Assembly: GCF_024519725.1 (NCBI RefSeq)
Contig: NZ_JALJRK010000047.1
Span: 1 to 40,728 of the forward strand
Reading direction: 5' to 3'
Origin: Microvirga sp. Mcv34
GTDB taxonomy: Bacteria > Pseudomonadota > Alphaproteobacteria > Rhizobiales > Beijerinckiaceae
Length of the DNA stretch: 40,728 nt
The notes beneath the pieces were generated by a model, which was given only the letters and a program-made list of their open reading frames with translations, ran no database searches and had not been told where the DNA came from. Position 1 is the first letter of the stretch. Each line of letters opens with the position of its first letter. Shown here piece after piece: positions 32,665 to 39,938 of the stretch. The position numbers and the translations under genes were made by a program.

Positions 32665-34005
32665 TCAGTACTTGCGAACGAGCGGAACCGCCGGGATCGC
32701 AACCTTCGGGTCGTCCCAACGATAGCGCAGGCCCGCCGAGATGATATCCACGGAGGCATCGACGTTCGCCACGAAGGGAAGGCCCTCGAAGTCCTGGTGA
32801 CCGGGCAGGATGCGGATATCCGTCTCCCTCGTGAAGATGTGCGTGTAGGCCACGTCGAAGGACAGGCGGTCGTTCCACTGGTAGCCCGCACCGATCGACG
32901 CCCAGATGCGGTCGTTGTCGGGGAGACGGGTGGAGCGGATCTCCGTATCGATCGGCGATTGCTCGTAGGCGAGACCGGCGCGCAGGGTCCACTGATCGTT
33001 CAGCTTGTAATCCGCGCCGAGGGAGTAGAAGTACCCATCCTCGTAGTTGAGCGGGATGTCCGTGACGGTAACGCCGCCGGGACCAGTCACGAGCGGCGTC
33101 TTGAGCACGCTCCAGTTCGTCCATTCGAAACCGGCATGGACCGTGATCGCGGGCGTGATGACCTGGGAAATACCGATCGTGAGCTGGTCGGGGGTCTTCA
33201 GCTTCGCGGTGATCGGAACGTTCGAGAACGGGCCCAAGGCGGCGATTGAACCGCGAGGCGCCTCCAGGCTCCCTTCGAGCTCGTGCTCGACCTGGGACCG
33301 ATAGCCGATACCGATCGTCGTGCCGGCGAACGGCGTGATCGTCACACCGGCCGTGAAGCCGAAGCCGATATCGTCGCCGTCCAGAATGGCGCTCGGAGCG
33401 CCGGGTAGGGTCGCGGAAGCGGCCGGAGCGCCCGGGAACGGCACCGCCCGCTTGAGGCGGATGTCGAAATACTGCAGCGACGGGCCGACCGCGAACGAGA
33501 ACCAGTCGTTCACCTTCACGCCGAGCACCGGGTTCACGTTGACGGAGAAGATCCGGGACGAACGCGAGTAGAGCTGACCCGACCAGTTCTGGCGCGGATC
33601 GGTCACGAGGCCGTAGGGCGAGGTGCTCGAGAGACCGACCCAGAACGTGTCGTTAATCTGGAAAGAGCTGTATCCGGACGGAACGAGCGCGTCCTCACCG
33701 ATATCGCCCGAGCCGCCGAACACGAAGGTCGGAACGGACGGAAGCGGGTTGATGTCGACCTGCGGAATAACGAGCGAAGCATGTCCCTCGCTCCACCAGC
33801 CCGGCATCATCGTGATGACGGCGGGGTTCCAGAACATGGAGGAGAGGTAACCCGAACCGGAGGCCGCGCCGGCGAAGGAGTAGCCCTGCGCCGTGGCGCT
33901 CTGCTCGCGCAGCGCGAAGGCACCCGCATGCGCGTTGCCCTGGGCGACGATGAGCGCTGCGGCGGAAACCGCGGCCAGCGACAAGGAACGAGAGAGAAGA
34001 CCCAT
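32665..34005 (-). CDS. FadL/OmpP1/TodX-family outer-membrane transport protein
   Basis: A 446-residue beta-barrel for uptake of long-chain fatty acids or other hydrophobic compounds. A signal peptide (about 1-27, ending GNAHA) precedes the plug-like N-terminus FALREQSATAQGYSFAGAA. SSMFWNPAVITMMPG is the classic NPA family motif. Many alternating strands follow, and the end, KVAIPAVPLVRKY, is close to the aromatic C-terminus of outer-membrane proteins. AGGA is five bases before the ATG. It is convergent with phaC, whose substrate precursors come from fatty acids; the proximity is suggestive only. Confidence 0.94.
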   Translation of the reverse strand: MGLLSRSLSLAAVSAAALIVAQGNAHAGAFALREQSATAQGYSFAGAASGSGYLSSMFWNPAVITMMPGWWSEGHASLVIPQVDINPLPSVPTFVFGGSGDIGEDALVPSGYSSFQINDTFWVGLSSTSPYGLVTDPRQNWSGQLYSRSSRIFSVNVNPVLGVKVNDWFSFAVGPSLQYFDIRLKRAVPFPGAPAASATLPGAPSAILDGDDIGFGFTAGVTITPFAGTTIGIGYRSQVEHELEGSLEAPRGSIAALGPFSNVPITAKLKTPDQLTIGISQVITPAITVHAGFEWTNWSVLKTPLVTGPGGVTVTDIPLNYEDGYFYSLGADYKLNDQWTLRAGLAYEQSPIDTEIRSTRLPDNDRIWASIGAGYQWNDRLSFDVAYTHIFTRETDIRILPGHQDFEGLPFVANVDASVDIISAGLRYRWDDPKVAIPAVPLVRKY

Positions 34006-34388
34006 GGAGATTTCCTGCCCTTATGCTTTTTTGTGCGGGAGAATCCCGCCGTAAGGGCAATGTGCCAATGCTTAATTTTGGCCGCAATCCTTTCGTGAAA
34101 GCCGAAGAGCGGATTAACAATTTCTAAATTCGGCTTCTTCCTTTCTTCTTTTACTTCCATTTACGTAACTGGCGCCGAATAAGCGGCAAGTACGCGCCAA
34201 TGGTTCATATGTAAACCGATGTATAGTCGGCTCTCATCTTGGGGTGAGCCGACTGTCGCCATGACGTGGACATCCGCCGCTTTGTTCGCGCTCGTGGCAA
34301 AACGGCAACATATTTGCGGCTAGAACATGCATTGTAGCTCGGCGCATTCGCGCCAATTATGCACGTGCCGTTACGAGAGGAGCGCTTG
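34006..34388. other. AT-richer divergent spacer between fadL-like and FAH-family genes
   Basis: No gene seen. Two symmetrical sites stand out. AGTCGGCTC (34225-34233) with GAGCCGACT (34246-34254) is a perfect 9-bp inverted repeat with a 12-base centre. GGTTCATATGTAAACC (34202-34217) is a near-palindrome centred on CATATG. Either could be an operator for the flanking genes. TTAACAATTTCT occurs here (about 34113) and also in the spacer near 8702, possibly a shared site. Confidence 0.5.
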
Positions 34389-35273
34389 ATGAAGCTGGTG
34401 AGATTTGGAGATGCTGGACAGGAGAAGCCGGGACTGATCGATTCCAGCGGCCAGATTCGGGATCTGTCGGGCATCGTGTCCGAGATCGACGGCTCGTCCC
34501 TGTCGTCCGGGGCTCTGGAGCGCATCCGCAGGACCGACCCTTCCACCCTGCCCGTCGCTCCTTCGGGGCAGCGCCTGGGAGCCTGCGTCGGACAGGTGCG
34601 CAACTTCATCGCCATCGGTCTCAACTATGCCGACCATGCAGCGGAGACGGGAGCGCCGATCCCCGCTGAGCCGATCGTCTTCAACAAGGCGCCGTCCTGC
34701 ATCGTCGGGCCCAATGACGACGTGATCATCCCGCGCGGGTCGCAGAAGACCGACTGGGAGGTGGAGCTCGCCATCGTGATTGGCGAGCGGGCGTCCTATG
34801 TCGGCGCCAACGAGGCGCTCGATTACGTGGCCGGCTACTGCGTCTGCAACGACGTGTCCGAGCGCGAATACCAGCTGGAGCGCGGCGGCACCTGGACCAA
34901 GGGCAAGGGCTGCCCGACCTTCGGACCGCTCGGCCCCTGGCTCGTCACCAAGGACGAGGTCCCCGACCCGCAGAACCTGTCCATGTGGCTCGACGTGAAC
35001 GGCGAGCGCGTGCAGAACGGCTCGACCCAGACCATGATCTTCAACGTGGCGCAGATCGTGTCCTACGTCTCGCATTTCATGATCCTGGAGCCCGGCGACG
35101 TGATCACCACCGGCACGCCGCCCGGCGTCGGCATGGGCATGAAGCCCCAGCGCTACCTGAAGGCCGGTGACGTGGTGTCCCTCGGCATCGAAGGCCTCGG
35201 CGAGCAGCGCCAGCGCTTCGTCGCCTTCGACGGACCGGCGCTCGACACGAGCAAGAGCTGGAAGGGGAACTGA
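34389..35273 (+). CDS. Fumarylacetoacetate hydrolase (FAH) family protein
   Basis: A 294-residue FAH-fold enzyme. The metal-binding block TDWEVELAIVIGERA gives the E-x-E ligands and the hexapeptide GLNYADHA holds the His; TKGKGCPTFGPLGPWLV and PGDVITTGTPPGVGMGMKP close the active site. Such enzymes hydrolyse or decarboxylate beta-diketo acids; close relatives act on ureidoglycolate or 2,4-diketo-3-deoxy-L-fuconate. Without pathway neighbours the substrate cannot be named. The ATG at 34389 has GAGGAG upstream. It converges on argC across a repeat-filled spacer. Confidence 0.93.
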   Translation: MKLVRFGDAGQEKPGLIDSSGQIRDLSGIVSEIDGSSLSSGALERIRRTDPSTLPVAPSGQRLGACVGQVRNFIAIGLNYADHAAETGAPIPAEPIVFNKAPSCIVGPNDDVIIPRGSQKTDWEVELAIVIGERASYVGANEALDYVAGYCVCNDVSEREYQLERGGTWTKGKGCPTFGPLGPWLVTKDEVPDPQNLSMWLDVNGERVQNGSTQTMIFNVAQIVSYVSHFMILEPGDVITTGTPPGVGMGMKPQRYLKAGDVVSLGIEGLGEQRQRFVAFDGPALDTSKSWKGN

Positions 35274-35294
35274 CGGCCCTGTAGGCCCTGCGTC

Positions 35295-35317
35295 ATGGCC
35301 GGGCTCGTCCCGGCCAT
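35295..35317. repeat. REP-like hairpin (ATGGCCGGG, loop CTCGT)
   Basis: Perfect 9-bp stem ATGGCCGGG (35295-35303) with CCCGGCCAT (35309-35317), loop CTCGT. It is the same motif as at 26473; a half-copy, CATGGCCGG, recurs at about 35485. Confidence 0.8.
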
Positions 35318-35339
35318 CCACGCCTGATTGCCAGCCCAC

Positions 35340-35453
35340 AGCCCTCATCCTGAGGAGCAGCGCAGCTGCGTCTCGAAGGATCGTCCCACGCGCACTGGAG
35401 CCGCCCTCGCCCTTCGAGACGGATTGCTGACGCAATCCCTCAGGATGAGGGCT
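35340..35453. repeat. Large composite intergenic palindrome (CCTCATCCTGAGG family)
   Basis: Perfect 16-bp outer arms: AGCCCTCATCCTGAGG (35340-35355) with its complement (35438-35453). A second perfect 9-bp pair lies inside, TCTCGAAGG (35371-35379) with CCTTCGAGA (35411-35419). Each arm also carries a mini-hairpin (GCGCAGCTGCG; GGATTGC-TGAC-GCAATCC). This CCTCATCCTGAGG/TCTCGAAGGAT element recurs widely between genes in Rhizobiales (recalled from general knowledge). It lies between convergent genes. Confidence 0.85.
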
Positions 35454-35516
35454 CCAGCAAGTGCCCGTTGCGTCACCTCTTCGTCATGGCCGGCACGAGG
35501 CTGGCGATGACAGGCC

Positions 35517-36485
35517 CTACGCGAGCCCCAGCATGAGCTGGATGTTCTGCACGGCCGCACCGGACGCGCCTTTGCCGAGATTGTCGAGCCTCGCCACCAG
35601 GACGGCGTGATTGTAGCTGTCGTTCTTGAAGACGAAGAGCTCCAGCCGGTCGGTGTCGTTCAGGGCCTCCGGCTCGATCCGCTCGATCCTCTTGCCGTCC
35701 CGGAGCGTCGGCACGACGCTGACGAGGCCGCCGTCCCGATAATGGTTCAGCAGCGCCGCCTCGAGATCGGCCGCCTTGGGCTTGGCGGGCAGCAGGTCAA
35801 GATGCAGCGGCACGCTCACCAGCATGCCCTGCCGGAAGTTGCCGACGGACGGGATGAAGATCGGCCGGCGGGTCAGGCCGGTGTATTTCTGCAGCTCCGG
35901 CACGTGCTTGTGCTCGAAGCCGAGACCGTAGAGCTCGAAGGAAGGCGCCGTGCCGGCCTCATAGGCCTCGATCATCGAGCGCCCGCCGCCGCTATAGCCG
36001 CTGACGGCGTTCACGCTGATCGGGTAGTCGGCCGGGACCAGGCCCGCATCGATCAGCGGCCGGATGAGCGCGATGGCGCCCGTCGGGTAGCAGCCGGGAT
36101 TGGCGACCCGGTCGGCCCTGGCGACCGCCTCCCGCTGCGCCGGGTCGAGCTCGGCGAAGCCGTAGACCCAGCCCGGAGCGACCCGGTGGGCGGTGCTGGC
36201 GTCGAGGATGCGGGGCTTCTTGCCGGCAAGGCCGTCGACGAGGCTCACGGTCTCCCGGGCGGTATCGTCGTGCAGGCAGAGCACCACCAGGTCGACTTCG
36301 GCCAGGATCTCGCGCTTGGCCGCGGGATCCTTGCGCCGCTCGGGATCGATGCTGCGGATGGCGACGCCCTTCACGTCCCTCAGGCGCTCGCGGATGCCGA
36401 GGCCCGTCGTGCCGGCTTCGCCGTCGATGAAGACCGTCCTGGTCTGCTGGTCGAGGCCTGATGATCTGTCGAGCGTCGCGGTCAT
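35517..36485 (-). CDS. argC: N-acetyl-gamma-glutamyl-phosphate reductase (type 2)
   Basis: A 322-residue ArgC, third step of arginine biosynthesis, reducing N-acetylglutamyl-phosphate to the semialdehyde with [23 protein letters not shown] binds the cofactor; the catalytic cysteine lies in [26 protein letters not shown] holds the catalytic His region; [11 protein letters not shown] is conserved. Length and the DASTAHR motif fit the short type 2 enzymes. An upstream leader holds an Arg-codon-rich frame and a terminator (36541-36664), a candidate attenuator. In related genomes argC lies next to rpsI and rplM; here a DUF5872 gene intervenes on the opposite strand. Confidence 0.96.
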   Translation of the reverse strand: MTATLDRSSGLDQQTRTVFIDGEAGTTGLGIRERLRDVKGVAIRSIDPERRKDPAAKREILAEVDLVVLCLHDDTARETVSLVDGLAGKKPRILDASTAHRVAPGWVYGFAELDPAQREAVARADRVANPGCYPTGAIALIRPLIDAGLVPADYPISVNAVSGYSGGGRSMIEAYEAGTAPSFELYGLGFEHKHVPELQKYTGLTRRPIFIPSVGNFRQGMLVSVPLHLDLLPAKPKAADLEAALLNHYRDGGLVSVVPTLRDGKRIERIEPEALNDTDRLELFVFKNDSYNHAVLVARLDNLGKGASGAAVQNIQLMLGLA

Positions 36486-36547
36486 GGTCGATCCAATCTG
36501 TCGTCGATGCTGGAGATAGGGCGAAACGCTTCAGCCCTGCAAGGTTT

Positions 36548-36580
36548 CAGAAAAACAAAAGCCGCGCTCCCGGCGCGGCT
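36548..36580 (-). terminator. Intrinsic terminator in the argC leader (candidate attenuator)
   Basis: On the minus strand AGCCGCGC pairs with GCGCGGCT (8 bp, loop CGGGA), followed by TTTTGTTTTTC. It lies 24 bases after the leader frame stop (36605) and 62 bases before the argC start. No other minus-strand gene ends here, so it acts on transcripts heading into argC. Confidence 0.82.
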
Positions 36581-36604
36581 GGCAGACGAGCGGACGAACG
36601 GCCC

Positions 36605-36664
36605 TCATCGCAGGCGCGCAGGCGCGGCGAAGTCACGACGTCGGATGTCTGAAAAGATCGTCAT
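36605..36664 (-). CDS. Putative 19-aa arginine-rich leader peptide upstream of argC
   Basis: ATG at 36664, TGA at 36605-36607; the peptide reads MTIFSDIRRRDFAAPARLR. Five of 19 codons encode Arg (CGA, CGT, CGT in a row at 8-10, then CGC and a final CGA). The promoter's predicted start falls within one or two bases of the ATG, so the message would be leaderless, like the trpL leader of rhizobia. Codons 13-15 contain GCCGCGCC, an exact copy of the terminator's 5' arm, so ribosome position could affect which arm pairs. Peptide production has not been shown; the layout is the evidence. Confidence 0.5.
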   Translation of the reverse strand: MTIFSDIRRRDFAAPARLR

Positions 36665-36671
36665 GGCGCGA

Positions 36672-36701
36672 TCTATGCGGCCGCAAGGCCATGCTTGTCA
36701 A
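36672..36701 (-). promoter_or_regulatory. sigma70-type promoter driving the argC leader
   Basis: On the minus strand, perfect TTGACA (36696-36701) and CATAGA (36672-36677) are 18 bases apart, giving a start near 36665, next to the leader ATG. Confidence 0.55.
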
Positions 36702-36712
36702 GGAACCGCGTC

Positions 36713-36737
36713 GGAACCCGCGAGGCCTCCCGAGGTT
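36713..36737 (+). promoter_or_regulatory. EcfG-type promoter of the DUF5872 gene
   Basis: GGAAC (36713-36717), 16 bases, then GGTT (36734-36737), fitting GGAAC-N16/17-SGTT. Transcription would start near 36745, about 27 bases before the ATG, the same distance as for the stress gene at 22746. Confidence 0.5.
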
Positions 36738-36771
36738 GCTCCCGCAGTTTCAGGTCAGACAGGCGGCTCGC

Positions 36772-37272
36772 ATGGCAGGCACAGCGAAGAAGACCAATCC
36801 CAAGCTCTGGGAGATGGTGAAGGCGAAGGTGACGAAGGGGGCCAAGGGCGGCAAACCCGGCCAGTGGTCCGCCCGCAAGGCCCAGATGGCCGTCGCGGAA
36901 TACAAGAAGGAAGGCGGCGGCTACGAGGGCCGGAAATCCGCCGACAATCACCTCCGGCAATGGGAGGATGAGGATTGGGGCACGAAGTCAGGCCGAAAGA
37001 GCGGCGAGACCGGGGAGCGCTATCTGCCGGCGAAGAGCCGCAAGGCGCTGACGGACGGCGAATACAAGCGCACGACCGAGAAGAAGCGGGCCGACACACG
37101 CAAGGGCCGGCAATTCTCCAAGCAGCCGCGGGACATCGCCAAGAAGGCCGCAGCCGCGCGCAAGACCTCGTCTTCCGCCACCAAGGCGCAACTCATGGAG
37201 CGGGCGCGCCGACGGGACATTCCCGGCCGCTCGCGCATGACCAAGGCCGAACTGGAACGCGCCCTGGCCTGA
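36772..37272 (+). CDS. DUF5872-like protein with C-terminal Rho_N/SAP-like motif
   Basis: A 166-residue very basic protein. Residues ~5-130 match the DUF5872 type: PKLWEMVKAKVTKGAKGGKP, GQWSARKAQMAVAEYKKEGG, DNHLRQWEDEDWGTKSG, ERYLPAKSRKALTDGEYKRT and GRQFSKQPRDIAKK. The last ~30 residues (TKAQLMERARRRDIPGRSRM then TKAELERALA) resemble the Rho N-terminal/SAP helix-extended-helix that binds nucleic acids. Similar DUF5872 proteins occur in bacteria and large DNA viruses; the role is unknown, but DNA or RNA binding is likely. The start at 36772 fits the domain; the Shine-Dalgarno is weak. It is inserted between argC and rpsI, against their strand. Confidence 0.85.
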   Translation: MAGTAKKTNPKLWEMVKAKVTKGAKGGKPGQWSARKAQMAVAEYKKEGGGYEGRKSADNHLRQWEDEDWGTKSGRKSGETGERYLPAKSRKALTDGEYKRTTEKKRADTRKGRQFSKQPRDIAKKAAAARKTSSSATKAQLMERARRRDIPGRSRMTKAELERALA

Positions 37273-37275
37273 ATG

Positions 37276-37304
37276 AGAAAAGGGCGGCCCGAGAGCCGCC
37301 CTTT
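37276..37304. terminator. Bidirectional terminator between DUF5872 and rpsI
   Basis: AAAA, then GGGCGGC/GCCGCCC (37282-37288 with 37295-37301, loop CCGAGA), then TTT, between convergent genes. Confidence 0.88.
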
Positions 37305-37328
37305 CCGAGATATCTGGTTGAATAAGCC

Positions 37329-37805
37329 TTAGCGCTTCGAGAACTGGAAGCTGCGGCGGGCCTTCTTCTTACCGTACTTCTTACGCTCGACGACGCGCGG
37401 ATCGCGGGTCAGGAAGCCTTCCTTCTTGAGCGGGCCGCGAAGCTCCGGCTCGTAGTAGGTCAGCGCCTTGGCGAGGCCGTGACGGACCGCGCCGGCCTGG
37501 CCGGAGAGACCGCCGCCGTCGACGTTGACGGTGATGTCGTACTGGCCTTCGCGCTGGACGATCTGGAGCGGCTGAGCGAGGATCATGCGCAGCACGGGAC
37601 GGGCGAAGTAAACTTCCGCCGAACGGCCGTTGATCACGATCTTGCCGGAACCGGGCTTGATCCACACGCGGGCCACAGCGTCCTTACGCTTGCCGGTGGC
37701 ATAAGCGCGGCCGAGTGAATCGAGCTTCTGGACATGCTTCGGAGCTTCCGGAGCGGCGGCCTGGGCGTTCTGGCCCAGATCGGCGAGAGACTGAAGAGTC
37801 GCCAT
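37329..37805 (-). CDS. rpsI: 30S ribosomal protein S9
   Basis: A 158-residue S9. [54 protein letters not shown] and the conserved C-terminus RRSFQFSKR, whose basic tail reaches the P-site tRNA. The ~30-residue N-terminal extension is normal for alphaproteobacteria. It lies three bases after rplM, as an rplM-rpsI operon, and ends at a two-way terminator. Confidence 0.98.
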   Translation of the reverse strand: MATLQSLADLGQNAQAAAPEAPKHVQKLDSLGRAYATGKRKDAVARVWIKPGSGKIVINGRSAEVYFARPVLRMILAQPLQIVQREGQYDITVNVDGGGLSGQAGAVRHGLAKALTYYEPELRGPLKKEGFLTRDPRVVERKKYGKKKARRSFQFSKR

Positions 37806-37808
37806 GGA

Positions 37809-38273
37809 TTAGGCCCTCACGTTCTTGGCATTGAGGGCAGCAACGTCCAGGACTTCAGGCTGCTGAGCGGTATGCGGATGCTCAGCGCCGCCATAGACGC
37901 GCAGGTTGCCCATGATCTGACGGAAAAGCGGGCCGCGGGGAAGCATGCGCTCCACAGCCTTCTCGACCACGCGCTCAGGGAAGCGGCCGTCGAGAATGAA
38001 CTTCGCGGTGCGCTCCTTGATGCCGCCCGGATAACCGGTGTGGTGATAGTACACCTTCTGCTCGCGCTTGCGGCCGGTGAACACCACCTTGTCGGCGTTG
38101 ATGACGATGACGTTGTCGCCGCAGTCGACGTGGGGCGTGTAGTTCGCCTTGTGCTTGCCGCGCAAGCGCATGGCAACGACCGAAGCGAGACGGCCCACAA
38201 CCAGGCCCTTCGCGTCGATCACAACCCACTTCTTCTCGACCTCGGCGGGCTTCAGCGAAGTCGTAGTCTTCAT
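37809..38273 (-). CDS. rplM: 50S ribosomal protein L13
   Basis: A 154-residue L13. [56 protein letters not shown] and [20 protein letters not shown] are the family blocks. It is the first gene of the rplM-rpsI operon, with a strong promoter 81 bases upstream. The 5' leader holds GAGCC-ATAC-GGCTC and a CGCCG/CGGCG hairpin, which could carry ribosomal-protein feedback; this is not shown. Confidence 0.98.
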   Translation of the reverse strand: MKTTTSLKPAEVEKKWVVIDAKGLVVGRLASVVAMRLRGKHKANYTPHVDCGDNVIVINADKVVFTGRKREQKVYYHHTGYPGGIKERTAKFILDGRFPERVVEKAVERMLPRGPLFRQIMGNLRVYGGAEHPHTAQQPEVLDVAALNAKNVRA

Positions 38274-38353
38274 TGCGCTGTATCCCGTTGGAGCCGTATG
38301 GCTCAGGTTCTGAAAACGACAAACCGCCGCGAGACGCGACGGCGAGTGAGGGC

Positions 38354-38382
38354 TGTTTAGTAAGATCGAGCGCCGAAGTCAA
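38354..38382 (-). promoter_or_regulatory. sigma70-type promoter of rplM-rpsI
   Basis: On the minus strand TTGACT (38377-38382) and TAAACA (38354-38359), 17 bases apart, start near 38347. Confidence 0.7.
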
Positions 38383-38440
38383 CCGCATTTTCATCGGAGT
38401 AAGTCCCGTAAAACCCTTATAAAACAACGGCTAGAGGCAT

Positions 38441-38515
38441 AATGGTATCATAACACCACAAAAGCGGCATTAGGATACCACATACCATTGGCTTCGGGCG
38501 GATTACCGCTATGCT
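38441..38515 (+). promoter_or_regulatory. Promoter and inverted repeat upstream of the GST gene
   Basis: AATGGTAT (38441-38448) and ATACCATT (38482-38489) form a perfect 8-bp inverted repeat about 33 bases apart, with an inner GGTATC/GATACC pair. TTGGCT (38488-38493) and TATGCT (38510-38515), 16 bases apart, form a good promoter starting near 38522. The right arm touches the -35, as for a repressor site. Confidence 0.55.
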
Positions 38516-38559
38516 TGGCCGTGCGGCTCGTGCCGTTGCCAGATTCGGAGAGGCTTCCG

Positions 38560-39189
38560 ATGACCGACGAATTGATCTTCTTCACGAATCCCATGTCCCG
38601 CGGCCGTATCGTCCGCTGAATGCTGGAGGAAACGGGCTGCCCCTATCGCACGGAAGTGCTCGATTTCGGCCCGGACATGAAATCGCCGGGCTATCTGGCG
38701 ATCAACCCCATGGGCAAGGTGCCGGCGATCCTCCACAAGGGAAAGGTCGTCACCGAGGCGGCCGCGATTTGCGCCTATCTGGCGGATGCGTTCCCGGATG
38801 CCGGACTTGCCCCGCCCCTGTCGGAGCGGGCCGCCTATTACCGCTGGATGTTCTTCGCGGCGGGTCCGGTGGAAGCCTCCTTGAGCAACAAGGCGTTCGG
38901 TTTCGAGGTCCCGGCCGACCGGCGCGGCATGGTCGGCTATGGCAGCATCGAGAACGTAGTCGATGCCCTGGAATATGCCGTCACCCAATCCGAGTACATC
39001 GCCGGCGACCGGTTCACGGCGGCGGACGTCTATGTAGGCTCTCAGATCGGCTGGGGCATGATGTTCGGCACGCTCGACAAGCGCCCGGCCTTCGACGCCT
39101 ATTGGCAGCGCATCAGCTCGCGTCCCGCGGCCGTCCGGGCGCGGGAGATCGATGATGCGCGTGTGCCCAAGAGCCAAGGATCTGCCTAG
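38560..39189 (+). pseudogene. Glutathione S-transferase interrupted by an in-frame TGA
   Basis: A strong GGAGAGG precedes the ATG at 38560. The frame reads MTDELIFFTNPMSRGRIVR, meets TGA at 38617-38619, then continues MLEETGCPYRTEVLDF in frame to 39189. Related GSTs have Trp (TGG) at exactly this place (GRI-x-R-W-MLEE), so this is a one-base nonsense change. The rest is intact: NPMGKVPAI, VTEAAAICAYLADAFP, the C-terminal domain and GDRFTAADVYVG. An ATG directly after the stop (38620) could restart translation, but would lack the N-terminal strand with the catalytic Ser/Tyr region. Sequencing error or read-through are alternatives. Confidence 0.8.
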
Positions 39190-39194
39190 GAAGA

Positions 39195-39452
39195 TCAGGG
39201 ATCCTGACAATTGGGAATACGCCGGATAGCCGACAGCAGAAGCATCTGCTGCTTGTTGCTGAGAACAGCTTCATTGGCGCACATATGCATGGCCGCACAT
39301 GCTTTGACCGGCTCAGAGGGCCAAGTTTCGTTGCCCTCGATAGCCGACGCGCATTTGCGGTGAGCATCCTTCCACTCCCAGGAGGAAGGTTGAGCCATCA
39401 CGGGCTGAGTCATCAGCACCCCGATGAGGGTGATCATCCGTGCGGTCCGCAT
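39195..39452 (-). CDS. Small secreted Cys-rich protein, 85 aa
   Basis: A signal peptide, MRTARMITLIGVLMTQPVMA, is cleaved before QPSS. The mature domain (WEWKDAHRKCASAIEGNETW, then VKACAAMHMCANEAVLSN, KQQMLLLSAIRRIPNC) has four cysteines, enough for two disulfides. I chose the ATG at 39452 with GGAG eight bases upstream; an ATG at 39458 overlaps the PaaI stop codon (ATGA) and would also couple the genes. It is the downstream gene of the PaaI pair. No family recognised. Confidence 0.78.
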   Translation of the reverse strand: MRTARMITLIGVLMTQPVMAQPSSWEWKDAHRKCASAIEGNETWPSEPVKACAAMHMCANEAVLSNKQQMLLLSAIRRIPNCQDP

Positions 39453-39454
39453 GT

Positions 39455-39889
39455 TCATCGCTCCGGGATCGAATAGGTCCCGGTTGCATGGCAGACCATG
39501 TCGGGGCTCCCCTCCGATGTGATCGACACATCGCCGACCGCCAGACGCTTGCCGAGCTTCAGCAGGCGGCAATCGGCGATGAGCGCGCGGGGCTCGGGCT
39601 TTCTCAGGAAGTTGAAGTTGAGGCTCGTGGTGACGGCGAGCGCCACGGGGCCGATATGAGCGAGAATGGCCGCATAGAGGGCAAGGTCCGCCAGCGCCAT
39701 CATGGCCGGCCCCGAGATGGTGCCGCCGGGACGCAAATGGCGCTCGTGGTACTCCATGCGCATCCGGGCGGAGAGAGGCCCGATCTCGTCCACGAAGTAG
39801 CTGCGGCCTCCCGCATGCATCTGCGGGAATTCCCGGTCGAGGAACACCGTCAACTCGTCTTTCGTCATGATCGGATGATGCGAAGCCAT
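39455..39889 (-). CDS. PaaI-type thioesterase (hotdog fold)
   Basis: A 144-residue single-hotdog protein hydrolysing acyl-CoA thioesters. RPGGTISGPAMMALADLALY is the catalytic helix (H/G-G and D), followed by AVTTSLNFNFLRKPEPRALI and AVGDVSITSEGS, the family beta-sheet. Substrate unknown. The first ATG at 39889 is used; MTKDELT at 39868 is another possible start. Thioesterase and CoA-binding genes often lie upstream of rplM in rhizobial genomes, and this region keeps that grouping with inserts. Confidence 0.9.
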   Translation of the reverse strand: MASHHPIMTKDELTVFLDREFPQMHAGGRSYFVDEIGPLSARMRMEYHERHLRPGGTISGPAMMALADLALYAAILAHIGPVALAVTTSLNFNFLRKPEPRALIADCRLLKLGKRLAVGDVSITSEGSPDMVCHATGTYSIPER

Positions 39890-39938
39890 GCGTCAAATGC
39901 TCATTGAACTGCCCTGCCCTATCCCATACGTTTCCTTC

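Noticed and set aside
35340..35453. CRISPR array or insertion sequence
   Set aside because: The stretch has inverted, not regularly spaced direct repeats, and no transposase frame lies between the arms.
38617..38619. Selenocysteine or tmRNA-type recoding at the GST TGA
   Set aside because: Homologues carry Trp, not Cys, at this place and no selenocysteine-type stem-loop is evident after the TGA; a nonsense mutation is simpler.
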